From Gardnerella vaginalis (GTDB lineage Bacteria > Actinomycetota > Actinomycetes > Actinomycetales > Bifidobacteriaceae), in NCBI RefSeq assembly GCF_001563665.1, contig NZ_KQ961857.1:90580-154579 (forward strand): a stretch of 64,000 nucleotides of DNA, in the 5' to 3' direction. This document shows, piece by piece, positions 27,234-35,930 of this stretch. The translations under genes were made by a program, and so were the position numbers. Below the pieces are notes generated by a model, which saw only the letters and a list, made by a program, of their open reading frames with translations, was not told the DNA's origin and did no database searches. Positions within the stretch are counted from its first letter, which is position 1. Every line of letters begins with the position of its first letter.

Positions 27234-30200
27234 TCAACTAAGGTTTATAATGCCGCTGTTTTCACTAATTTTACCGGATTCAAGCAACATACACAAAGCA
27301 TTGTCTAAAGCTTCAATATCATGTTTCCCTATTCTCTTTTTTCCATATAGTTCGGCCATAAATTTATATAAACCATCTTTTGTTACCTTAACATTTTTAC
27401 GAATAATCTCTAGTATTCCTTCGCCAATCTCTTCAGGTGCAATCTGATTAAAATTGCGAATAATGTCGCCAGGTAATCTGAAAACAATAGGCTTATTTTC
27501 TAAATACATAAACCCATTCCTACGAATAATACCGAAATATTCGCATCCTCGCATTTTTATATCAAAACTTTTTTGCACGACTGAAGTAACTTTCTCACGT
27601 TGAAAATACCAAACAATCCTCTGCAAAAGAAGGTCTTCTGAAAGAGGAGCTTCAACTTCTAGAATATCCTTAACAATTTCTTTAAAACCTATGTTTTTAT
27701 GCTCATCAAAAGTATTTTTGCAATCAGCCATCTTGTATTTTTCAAAAGAAAAATGATTAGTATCAACCGGTTGTGTAATATTATTGAGATTTGCTGAAGA
27801 TTTTTCTTCTACCCTACTCATATTTTCCATATATTCATGATGAGAATCTGCATGAGTTACATTCTTACCATGAACAGAATCAAGTAAATCAACTGAATTA
27901 TTATCCGAAGAAACTATACGTTTATCAGACAAAGATGCACTACTATCAGAAGAATCTTCTTCATGAATGCATTTCATTTTTACAGCTTCGTTAGCAGCAG
28001 CCAAAAGCTTCTCTTGCTCAACTATCCTATTCTTAAACCACTCAGTCGACCAAATTCTATAGAATTTCCAACCCATATTTTCCAAAATAGTCTGTCGAAG
28101 TCTATCACGATCACGAGCATTCTTAGACGAATGATATGTAGCACCATCACATTCAATCGCCAAAACATAGTCGGAACTATCGCGAATCTTTAATCCAAGA
28201 TCAATCCTGAATCCAGAACATCCTACCTGCGTGTCTACAGAGAACCCATGATTTCGTAAGAATTCACAGACTTCATATTCAAAGTCTGAATCAAACTGAT
28301 CCGTATTTCCAACGCTTTCACTGCGCCGTAAAGCGATCTCACCATTTTCTGCAAAATCAAGATACTCTCTTAGCAGTCTAACACCTTCTGATTCAGTGCG
28401 ACTTAGATCTATATCCATCGCATGCATGGAAGAAACAACTTGAATGTTATATTTTGCTCTTGTAACAGCAACATTCAAGCGTTTTTCGCCACCTTCTTTA
28501 TTTAAAGGTCCAAAATTAAGAAGAATAACACCTTTAGAATCTGGACCATATCCAATGCTGAATATAATAGTGTCACGCTCATCTCCTTGAACAGTTTCAA
28601 GATTCTTTATGAAGAACGCATCCTCTTTGTTCTCATCAAAGAAAAACTCTTTTTCTGGAGTAGATTGACGCCTCCTGAACAACAATTTGTCAATAAGATT
28701 TTGTTGACTTTGACTAAATGCAATAACGCCCAAACTTCTATTAGGGTATTTATCAATGTTCTTATAAATCAAATCAACAACATACTCAGCTTCTTCTCTA
28801 TTGTTATGAGAAGAACGATCAAATTCGCCATTTGCATAGTAATAATCAATACCCAAACCTTCAGAATCAGCATCAGCAGATGGGAAACTTATAAGCTTGT
28901 TATCATAAAAATTCTTATTAGAAAAAGCAATAAGTTGTTCACAGCGACTACGATAATGCCAGCTCAATCTGACCTGTGGCAAAACAACAGAAGCTAAATC
29001 CAATATAGAATCAAAGCTTCTTACATCATCATCATCATCTTCGTCATCATCTTCATCATTATTTATAACAGTAGCAAAGAAATTAGTAGGTGGCATTTGC
29101 TTAGAATCGCCAACAATAATAGCTTGCTTCGCGCGACTTATTGCGCAAATAGCATCCCAAGGAAACATCTGCGAAGCTTCATCGAATATTACAATATCGA
29201 ATTGCATAGAATCATAGTCAAGATACGTACTCACACTTAAAGGTGACATCATAAAGCACGGCTTAACTTTCTGAACAAGCTCTCCAGCTTCTTTAATAAG
29301 TTCGCGTATATTCTTTTTGCTTCTTGATTTCTGATTTTCACGCAGTAGCATGCTTAGAGGACTTCCATATGAAGCGCAATTAGACTCAGGGCATGCAGAT
29401 GAAAGCTTCTCACGTAATTTTATTTGATTTATCTTAAACTGTTCAATATCTTTCTCTGCAAATTCTTTTACTGCCCTATCTTGAGAAAGCCTACTAAATT
29501 GCAACAAAGAACTATTCTGCCTAATAAGTAAGTCAATCCATTGCAAATAGAACTGCTTCTTAAAAGTCCCTACAATGCTATCTTCATTAACATTATTCTT
29601 TATAACATCGTTAATAAATGTAAGGACCCCAATCTCTTTAATATCAACAAGTAAATCTCTAAAACCGCACCAATACTTCAGTCCATTAATAGATGAAAGA
29701 CAGCAGTTCAGTCTAGTTTTAGCATCTTCCAAAGTTAAAACATTAAAATCAACAATCTTCTTGTCAAAACTATTGAAAATATAATTTAGATTTTGAAGAT
29801 TATTTTCACTTAGAATACCAGCAATCTGATTAGAATATTCAATGAAAGATTTATTCTCAGATAAGAAACTTGAATATTTTTCTAATGACTCAAATGAGTA
29901 TCCTCTATCAATAAGATTTTTAAGAGCTTCCATCTGGTTATTAACATAATTCCAGTCAGTATAAATTCCTTTATACGCTGGACCAAGCAATGATTTGATA
30001 GAAGATTCAATATAAATATATTCACTCATTGCATTCTGATAATCAGATAAGCTCTTCATTAAAAGAACAGATTCATAATATTTAGGTTTTTTATTTACTT
30101 TTTTGCACAATCGTATATCAGAAACAATCTTTTTATAATTCGAGTTAAAAATCCTAGATAATGCACCACTAAAGTGTTTCAGGTCACTGTAATTCTCTAC

Positions 30201-32042
30201 ACCATTTAACTTATAAATATCATCATTGCAGTCAGACAGATTTTGCATCGAAGCATGTATCCAATTGCTAATTGACTGCAATTTTTGCAAAGAATCATAA
30301 GCTATATCAAAATTACGCTTATTTAGAAGACCAGGAGTAATTAAATACGAGCCACCAACAAGTTCAAAGAAACTTCTCCAAAAGAAAATATCTACCAAAT
30401 TTTTGCAGCAAATATTATAACGCTTAGAAATATCATTAGATATTTGCGATAACCTTTCTAACGTATCAACAGAAGAAGAAACACTATTCTTTATCCGCAT
30501 TTCTTCCATAATAGAAAGATTTCGATTCAAATACCCATACCAAGGATTGTCATGATAGTCATATCCGATAGTAGGAAGATAATCTACATATTTTATTAAA
30601 AGATTAGTGGCATTATCGAGATAATCTGGTCCTAATTTAGATATATCTTGAACCTCACATATAACATCAGGATCTTTATCAAATTTTGCAAGACGCTCAT
30701 ATAAATCATACAAGCTCTTATTAATTACAGGATTTACTTTGTGAAGATTGTAGTCATAAGAATCCAATTTCTCTTTTGCTTTTACTTTAACATTTATTTC
30801 CTCATCAACTTTTAGTTGATTAATTTCATTCTTTTGAATATCGAAGTTATTACATATATCTTTGATAACATCTTTCTTATTGGCTTTATTTGAATGAAGT
30901 TGAAGGCAGAAGTCAGCAATACCTGTCTGCTGCATTTTGTTATATACAACTTTTAGCGCAGCAAGCTTTTCTGAAACGAATAATACTTTTTTACCATCAT
31001 TAAGGCACTCAGCGATAATATTTGTAATTGTTTGACTTTTACCAGTTCCTGGAGGGCCTTGCAAAACAAAGCTTTTACCAGCTTTAGCCATTTCTATAGC
31101 ATCAATTTGGCTAGAATCAGCGTCAACAACATTGCATAAATCAATTATTGAATCCTTACCAGCCTCAGACCCATCTATATCTTCATCAGATTCGTCATAA
31201 GAATCTGTAGAACAGCCTAAAAGCTTATTGACAATTAAATTATTAAGAATCTTATCTTTATTATTCTTAAGATCCATATACATATTTATTTTTGCGAAAG
31301 AAAAAAGTCCGATCTTACATTCTTTGCTTACACACCAGCCTAATTTAGAAACTAAATCTTGAACACTTTCAAAATATTCTTCTAGAGTTGTTCCATTTTC
31401 ATATTCCGGAAGAGTTATGCCATACTCGTTATTGAGTTTGAGCGAAAATGTTTCATTTATGATAACCTCATTATCAAATAAGGATATTATGAACGGATCA
31501 GCAATAGATTTATTTTTTATTTGAATAGGAATTAAAAGTATAGGAGCATCATAAACAGTGTCAGCATAATTAACATCTTTCCAATGAATAAATCCAAATG
31601 CCATGTATACAACATTTATGCCGGTCTCTTTCATAATTTCATCGGAAGTTTTCATAATCTTTCTTGCAGCAACTATAGGATTACCGGAAATGCTGTACGC
31701 AAGAACTTGTGAGGAACTTATTTCATTAGAGAATTTATTAAGAAAATCGTTTTTGTTATAAATACGTTTATTTCTTTTACTATCTAAGCCTGTATTTTGT
31801 ACAGAAGAGTCGTCATTACTATTATCAGCGTAAAAAATCTGCGGAGGATTAAATATTTCAAAAGACTTTGGATTACCTGAAGAGAACTCTTGGAAAATCT
31901 CTTTGGCACTTGGCTTCAATACTTCTATAGACAATTTACGATCTTTAAAACTTATAAGATTATTTCGCTTGCCAGTATCCAATAATTGTTCTGCCCATTT
32001 ATCTATACGCTTAGATAACTCAATTAATTGTTTGGCTTCCAT
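27234..32042 (-). CDS. DUF4011-helicase-REase-DUF3320 protein, Hhe-like antiviral candidate
   Basis: A 1602-residue protein with four parts. Residues about 8-45 match the DUF4011 start (KWAEQLLDTGKRNNLISF). A superfamily 1 helicase follows, with Walker A GPPGTGKSQTI near 328, Walker B IFDEASQM near 952 and the VTRAK motif near 1190. At about 1245-1365 lies a Vsr-like nuclease of the PD-(D/E)XK fold (FDSDFEYEV, RIDLGL, LAIECDGATYHSS, then GWKFYRIWSTEW). The C-terminus (about 1510-1595) is DUF3320-like. This architecture is that of the single-gene Hhe defence system described in systematic surveys of antiviral genes, so it probably attacks invading DNA. The long coiled or helical insert between helicase motifs (about 400-870) and an Asp run near 1010 are notable. 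GAGG precedes the ATG. Confidence 0.85.
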   Translation of the reverse strand: MEAKQLIELSKRIDKWAEQLLDTGKRNNLISFKDRKLSIEVLKPSAKEIFQEFSSGNPKSFEIFNPPQIFYADNSNDDSSVQNTGLDSKRNKRIYNKNDFLNKFSNEISSSQVLAYSISGNPIVAARKIMKTSDEIMKETGINVVYMAFGFIHWKDVNYADTVYDAPILLIPIQIKNKSIADPFIISLFDNEVIINETFSLKLNNEYGITLPEYENGTTLEEYFESVQDLVSKLGWCVSKECKIGLFSFAKINMYMDLKNNKDKILNNLIVNKLLGCSTDSYDESDEDIDGSEAGKDSIIDLCNVVDADSSQIDAIEMAKAGKSFVLQGPPGTGKSQTITNIIAECLNDGKKVLFVSEKLAALKVVYNKMQQTGIADFCLQLHSNKANKKDVIKDICNNFDIQKNEINQLKVDEEINVKVKAKEKLDSYDYNLHKVNPVINKSLYDLYERLAKFDKDPDVICEVQDISKLGPDYLDNATNLLIKYVDYLPTIGYDYHDNPWYGYLNRNLSIMEEMRIKNSVSSSVDTLERLSQISNDISKRYNICCKNLVDIFFWRSFFELVGGSYLITPGLLNKRNFDIAYDSLQKLQSISNWIHASMQNLSDCNDDIYKLNGVENYSDLKHFSGALSRIFNSNYKKIVSDIRLCKKVNKKPKYYESVLLMKSLSDYQNAMSEYIYIESSIKSLLGPAYKGIYTDWNYVNNQMEALKNLIDRGYSFESLEKYSSFLSENKSFIEYSNQIAGILSENNLQNLNYIFNSFDKKIVDFNVLTLEDAKTRLNCCLSSINGLKYWCGFRDLLVDIKEIGVLTFINDVIKNNVNEDSIVGTFKKQFYLQWIDLLIRQNSSLLQFSRLSQDRAVKEFAEKDIEQFKINQIKLREKLSSACPESNCASYGSPLSMLLRENQKSRSKKNIRELIKEAGELVQKVKPCFMMSPLSVSTYLDYDSMQFDIVIFDEASQMFPWDAICAISRAKQAIIVGDSKQMPPTNFFATVINNDEDDDEDDDDDVRSFDSILDLASVVLPQVRLSWHYRSRCEQLIAFSNKNFYDNKLISFPSADADSEGLGIDYYYANGEFDRSSHNNREEAEYVVDLIYKNIDKYPNRSLGVIAFSQSQQNLIDKLLFRRRQSTPEKEFFFDENKEDAFFIKNLETVQGDERDTIIFSIGYGPDSKGVILLNFGPLNKEGGEKRLNVAVTRAKYNIQVVSSMHAMDIDLSRTESEGVRLLREYLDFAENGEIALRRSESVGNTDQFDSDFEYEVCEFLRNHGFSVDTQVGCSGFRIDLGLKIRDSSDYVLAIECDGATYHSSKNARDRDRLRQTILENMGWKFYRIWSTEWFKNRIVEQEKLLAAANEAVKMKCIHEEDSSDSSASLSDKRIVSSDNNSVDLLDSVHGKNVTHADSHHEYMENMSRVEEKSSANLNNITQPVDTNHFSFEKYKMADCKNTFDEHKNIGFKEIVKDILEVEAPLSEDLLLQRIVWYFQREKVTSVVQKSFDIKMRGCEYFGIIRRNGFMYLENKPIVFRLPGDIIRNFNQIAPEEIGEGILEIIRKNVKVTKDGLYKFMAELYGKKRIGKHDIEALDNALCMLLESGKISENSGIINLS

Positions 32043-32162
32043 CTGCTCTTTACCTCACAAGCAATGTTGGTAACAACTCAATTGGAATAATTTTAACTCT
32101 AAATACTTTCTCTTTGTCTATAAAAGTAGAGAGTTTAAAAAAAAAATAATATATAAATAACC

Positions 32163-32196
32163 TTGATGGACAGTAGCAACCACTACTGTCCATCAA
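32163..32196 (-). terminator. Terminator of the lipoprotein gene
   Basis: A 14-bp perfect stem, TTGATGGACAGTAG (32163-32176) with CTACTGTCCATCAA (32183-32196), six-base loop, followed on the minus strand by AT-rich sequence and a run of ten T residues (32136-32146). It separates the lipoprotein from the downstream helicase, so the helicase probably has its own promoter. Confidence 0.8.
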
Positions 32197-32225
32197 TAGA
32201 TAATTTAAAAAATAACTTGTAAAAA

Positions 32226-33149
32226 CTATCCTCTTCTCCAACGAGGCCTATCACCGTCACGGCTTATACATACCATTGGAGTTCCTTTAGTTGTTACACC
32301 AGTAGCACCTTCTCGTGAGCAGAAAGATCCAGGATGCACATACTTTTGAGATACCTGAGGATGCTGCTCCTGAGGCCGCTGCTCCTGAGGATGCCTCCCC
32401 TGAGAATGCTGCCCCTGAGGATGTGGATTAACGTTATTTGTAGGCTGCTTCCTTACGGTAGTTGGAAGACGCTTTTTCTGAGATTCTTTACGAGCCTCTT
32501 CATCTTCCTTGTTTTTTGCCTCAATACTTTCATTAACAGCTTTTACAGCATCAGGAATTGCATCAGTATCGTTGTTGTTTATTGCTTCATTAAGATTATC
32601 AATAACTTTAGGATCTTTAACTTTACCTACTGCATCATCCGCAATTTTTTTCGCTTCACTGAGAACATGCTTTCTATATGAAACCTGAACATCATCGGAA
32701 GCTTGTTGTAATTGCTTTGTTTTATCTTTATAGTTTTCTAAACGATTATTAAGTTCTTTATTTGATTTTTTAATATCATCAGCATTACCCACTAAGCATG
32801 AAATTGTGGAAAAATCTTCATTCTTAACTTCATCAAATAGAGAATTCAAGTTATCAAGCACTGAAGAATCTTCTACATCCTCGGCAGAAATCTGACTAGT
32901 TTTATTTTTTGCATCATTTACAGCATCTTTTAGAGACTTACTCTCAGCATTCACTTTAACTTTCAAATTCTCACAAGTTTTCTGTAATGATTTAAATTCT
33001 GCATTTGAATTCGCACATCCACTGAAGCAAATTAAAGAAAAAGAAATTAGCATTATAAATGCAATCGAACTTAACCGACGTAATTTCCAAACCTCAGAAC
33101 AAAAAACGTTATTGCACTTCCTTAGTGCCTTATTATTATCACTAATCAT
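32226..33149 (-). CDS. Putative lipoprotein with HPQ repeats and Cys-containing C-terminal motif
   Basis: A 307-residue secreted protein of unknown function. After an N-terminal basic stretch comes a hydrophobic helix ending in CFSGC, a lipobox, so Cys45 would be lipidated. Residues about 50-220 are Lys/Asp/Asn-rich helical repeats, probably coiled coil. Then a basic Arg/Lys segment, a Pro/Gln/His tandem repeat (about 245-270), and a C-terminal module of the form PGSFCSREGATGVTTKGTPMVC with RWRRG at the end, a short cysteine-pair module I recall at the C-termini of other Gram-positive surface proteins. It lies upstream of the Hhe-like gene on the same strand, but with a strong terminator between. 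Confidence 0.7.
   Translation of the reverse strand: MISDNNKALRKCNNVFCSEVWKLRRLSSIAFIMLISFSLICFSGCANSNAEFKSLQKTCENLKVKVNAESKSLKDAVNDAKNKTSQISAEDVEDSSVLDNLNSLFDEVKNEDFSTISCLVGNADDIKKSNKELNNRLENYKDKTKQLQQASDDVQVSYRKHVLSEAKKIADDAVGKVKDPKVIDNLNEAINNNDTDAIPDAVKAVNESIEAKNKEDEEARKESQKKRLPTTVRKQPTNNVNPHPQGQHSQGRHPQEQRPQEQHPQVSQKYVHPGSFCSREGATGVTTKGTPMVCISRDGDRPRWRRG
32348..32426. repeat. 15-bp coding tandem repeat in the lipoprotein gene
   Basis: About five imperfect 15-bp units (CTGAGGATGCTGCTC type on the plus strand) encode the (H/R)PQ(E/G)Q pentapeptide in the lipoprotein tail. Being a multiple of three, copy changes would keep the frame. Confidence 0.7.
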
Positions 33150-33304
33150 TGTAATTCCTAATGTAATATCACTGTATCAAATAAATTTGCATTAACAAAT
33201 CACGCTAGAATTTTAGCACAAACCAAGCATAGGTTGTAACTGGATTATAGGACAAAAAGTTAAACAAAAGCGCCACACAGTAAAAACTACGCGGCGCTTA
33301 ATCG

Positions 33305-33388
33305 TGCCTCCGGTGGGACTCGAACCCACAAGCCCGAAAGGGCGTCAGATTTTAAGTCTGATGCGTATGCCAATTCCGCCACAGAGGC
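33305..33388 (-). tRNA. tRNA-Leu (anticodon TAA)
   Basis: An 84-base class II tRNA. The acceptor GCCTCTG pairs with CGGAGGC with one mismatch-type wobble, the anticodon loop is CTTAAAA giving TAA, the variable arm CGCCCTTTCGGGCT forms a long helix as expected for leucine, and the T loop is GGTTCGAGTCC. CCA is not encoded. It lies between the accessory segment and the Ppx fusion gene. Confidence 0.95.
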
Positions 33389-33429
33389 AACAGACATATA
33401 TTATGCCACAATAACTGCATAAACACAAA

Positions 33430-35112
33430 TCAGCGTGTGGCGAGTAATTTCCTGCCTAAATCTAGAGTTATTCCATCTAATAAACCATGCTCACTTGCAA
33501 CAAAAGTATCTAGAACTCCGCCATGATCCTCATAAGCAGCTTTAGATACTCTCTCTAAAACTCTGCTCCAAACTACAGCTCCGCCGCCAACAACATCAAC
33601 TCTCCCAGGATGAATAGTCGCATAAGTACGCCTACGATCCCTAGACATACGCAAAAATCGATCATTAACTGTATAAGCTTGTTCTAATCCAATGCAAGCA
33701 CCATCTACAGCACTATGATCATAATGTTTTAATCCCATAGCGAGCGCAGTCATAGTTGTTACAGATCCAGAAACTCCAATGATCGTACGAGCCTTCCCGA
33801 CTGGAACAACTTTCAAAGCTTCATCAATATGAGCGTCAATATCCGAAATAGCAGAAGAAATCTCATCATCAGTTGGAGGATCAGTATGCAGATGACGTTC
33901 AGTCATGCGAACTGATCCAATATTCATTGAATAAGATGCAACTACTTTTCTAGCATCATAAGTTTTACCATCTCCGCCTAAAACTAATTCAGTAGATCCA
34001 CCACCCAAATCAACAACTAAATATGGTGATGGCAACTCATCTCTTGAAACAACGCTTGTAGCACCTAAGAAACTCAATTCAGCTTCTTGAGTACCGCTAA
34101 TTACCTCAGGCTTAACTCCAAGCTCGTCTATCATCATTTGCTCAAATACATCGCGATTATTCGCATCACGCGTTGCAGACGTTGCAACAAAACGAATCGC
34201 ATCTACAGGATTATCTTTTAATACTTGTGCAAACTCTTGTGCTGCAGCTTTAACTCTCTGTAAAGCATCACAAGAAAATTGATGAGTTTCATCAATACCC
34301 TCACCTAATCGCACAACTCTCAACATTCTAGGAACAATATCTGTAATACCATGACTGTCTACTCTAGCAATTTTTAAACGTATGGAATTCGTACCACAAT
34401 CTATAGCAGCTACACATACAGATTTGTTTGAAACTTCGCATTTACTTACTTTATTCACGTCTTTACTCACATCATCACTCACTTTACTAGCATCATAGCT
34501 GGCATCATCACTAGCATCATCACTAGCATCATCACTAGCATCATCACTGACATCATCGATCCAAGGAATAGTGCAACGGCAAACAGAAGGATTAAACTCA
34601 TCTACAATTCTATTAAGAACAATATCTCCAATAGGATTCACACCTTTGCCCATAACAAGCGTTTGAGCAAGTAAAGCATGCAAACACTTGACTCTATCAG
34701 GCATACCACCAGCGCTAATATCTAAAATATGCTCTTCGCTATCTTTTAATCTCAATGCTAAAGCATGTCTAAAAGCTTTATAAGATTCAGACGCGTTTTT
34801 ATATTGTTCAGCAATTTTTACATCGTTTTTCAAAAGAGCATTACATTCACGCATAAACCCTTCAGCTTCAATGCGAGATACAGCTTTTACTGCTTCAGGA
34901 CTTGTTAAATAGAATGTCGTTGGAAAAGGCGTTCCATCTTCTAAGCACGGACGAGTTATAACAGCTAAAGGACGACCACACACGCAACGAGCACCTACAG
35001 CTACCATTCCACGGGGCATACGAGAAAGCTGACGATGAACAATATCTACATCTGCTTTGCGCAAAGGCGTTGCACAAAATCTATTTAACGCATCTTCTAC
35101 ATCAAAAACCAT
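33430..35112 (-). CDS. DUF501 - Ppx/GppA phosphatase fusion
   Basis: A 560-residue two-domain protein. Residues about 1-185 are DUF501 (VGARCVCGRPLAVITRPCLEDG, TTFYLTSPEAVKAVSR), an actinobacterial domain that often sits in a separate gene next to eno, divIC and ppx. Residues about 230-555 are an exopolyphosphatase/pppGpp phosphohydrolase: phosphate-1 motif AAIDCGTNSIRLKIA, then VDLGGGSTELVLG and GVSGSVTTMTALA. A linker of Asp-Asp-Ala-Ser repeats joins them, encoded by a 12-bp tandem repeat. ATG at 35112 is chosen with AGGAG eight bases before; a TTG two codons up is possible. It would act on polyphosphate or (p)ppGpp; which is unknown. Confidence 0.88.
   Translation of the reverse strand: MVFDVEDALNRFCATPLRKADVDIVHRQLSRMPRGMVAVGARCVCGRPLAVITRPCLEDGTPFPTTFYLTSPEAVKAVSRIEAEGFMRECNALLKNDVKIAEQYKNASESYKAFRHALALRLKDSEEHILDISAGGMPDRVKCLHALLAQTLVMGKGVNPIGDIVLNRIVDEFNPSVCRCTIPWIDDVSDDASDDASDDASDDASYDASKVSDDVSKDVNKVSKCEVSNKSVCVAAIDCGTNSIRLKIARVDSHGITDIVPRMLRVVRLGEGIDETHQFSCDALQRVKAAAQEFAQVLKDNPVDAIRFVATSATRDANNRDVFEQMMIDELGVKPEVISGTQEAELSFLGATSVVSRDELPSPYLVVDLGGGSTELVLGGDGKTYDARKVVASYSMNIGSVRMTERHLHTDPPTDDEISSAISDIDAHIDEALKVVPVGKARTIIGVSGSVTTMTALAMGLKHYDHSAVDGACIGLEQAYTVNDRFLRMSRDRRRTYATIHPGRVDVVGGGAVVWSRVLERVSKAAYEDHGGVLDTFVASEHGLLDGITLDLGRKLLATR
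34502..34549. repeat. 12-bp tandem repeat encoding the DUF501-Ppx linker
   Basis: Four near-perfect copies of GCATCATCACTA, period 12, from 34502, with one more degenerate copy on the left. It encodes the (Asp-Asp-Ala-Ser) linker. Confidence 0.85.
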
Positions 35113-35201
35113 TATCAAAACTCCTATATTTTATATTTTATTCTCTTAAAACATCTTTGTTTTTACACTAAACCAATAAAACCATACTAGTAAAGTAATC
35201 A

Positions 35202-35239
35202 ATCACATAAATTAAAACTTATCACATAAATTAAAACTT
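35202..35239. repeat. Perfect 19-bp tandem duplication
   Basis: ATCACATAAATTAAAACTT occurs at 35202-35220 and again at 35221-35239 with no gap, in the space between DivIC and the Ppx fusion gene. The rest of the gap to 35340 is made of degenerate ATCAAG/ACTAAATCAAG units. Confidence 0.8.
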
Positions 35240-35346
35240 ACATGAACTAAATAAAACTAAATCAAGCGGATCAAGCTGACCAAACTAGATCAAGTTGCGA
35301 ATCAAGTAGATCAAACTAAATCAAGAAAAATCAAGAAAAAGTTATC

Positions 35347-35868
35347 TCAATCATTAGTTCTAGTTACAGTACTATCAATAGTTTTATCATAGGATTGTAT
35401 AGTCAAATTATCTGGTTTATCTGCTTTATGTAGCGCATAAGACAAATCACTATACCAAGGAAGCTGAGTATGCAATTTGCTATTAGAATTACTGTCTGCA
35501 AATTCATTAAGCACTTTACCTGTTACAGCTTCCGGATGCTCAACTCGAACTGCTTGCTCACCTGGAAACACAAATCCTAATCTGTATCTAGCACGTGTAG
35601 CAACATAAGCCTTATCATTCCAGCGATTTATATTGTTAATCAAATTATTTCTATGCGCATCAAGCAAAGTTTTTTCATGCTGCAATGCGTGGAATTCTGC
35701 TAAACTTAGAGCATAACTACGAATAGTAGCAATAAGTTCTATAGAACCTAAAATAATCACAGAAAGTAAAGCCGCAAAAACTATAGGACCAGAAAAAAAT
35801 TTAAGATTTTTCTTCCTGCTTTCTTTAGTATCAGCATTCAGCGCCATACGACGTTTTCTCATACTCAT
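35347..35868 (-). CDS. Septum formation initiator (DivIC/FtsB family)
   Basis: A 173-residue single-pass membrane protein of the divisome. A basic N-terminus (RKRRMALN) is cytoplasmic, a helix at about 28-50 (SGPIVFAALLSVIILGSIEL) spans the membrane, a short coiled coil (about 55-95) follows, and the family C-terminal pattern ARYRLGFVFPGEQAVRV is present, equivalent to the Tyr-Pro-Gly-Glu box. It would bind FtsL and FtsQ at the septum. In actinobacteria it normally lies directly after eno and before DUF501/ppx; here folP and folK are inserted between it and eno. AGG precedes ATG at 35868. Confidence 0.88.
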   Translation of the reverse strand: MSMRKRRMALNADTKESRKKNLKFFSGPIVFAALLSVIILGSIELIATIRSYALSLAEFHALQHEKTLLDAHRNNLINNINRWNDKAYVATRARYRLGFVFPGEQAVRVEHPEAVTGKVLNEFADSNSNSKLHTQLPWYSDLSYALHKADKPDNLTIQSYDKTIDSTVTRTND

Positions 35869-35930
35869 ACTTCTAACCTACTTGTCATATTCGACGTATT
35901 AACACAAAATAAAATCAAATATTAAAACCA

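Noticed and set aside
33305-33388. tRNA-Leu as the attachment site of an integrated element
   Set aside because: No second copy of the tRNA 3' end was seen near the other edge of the segment and there is no integrase gene.
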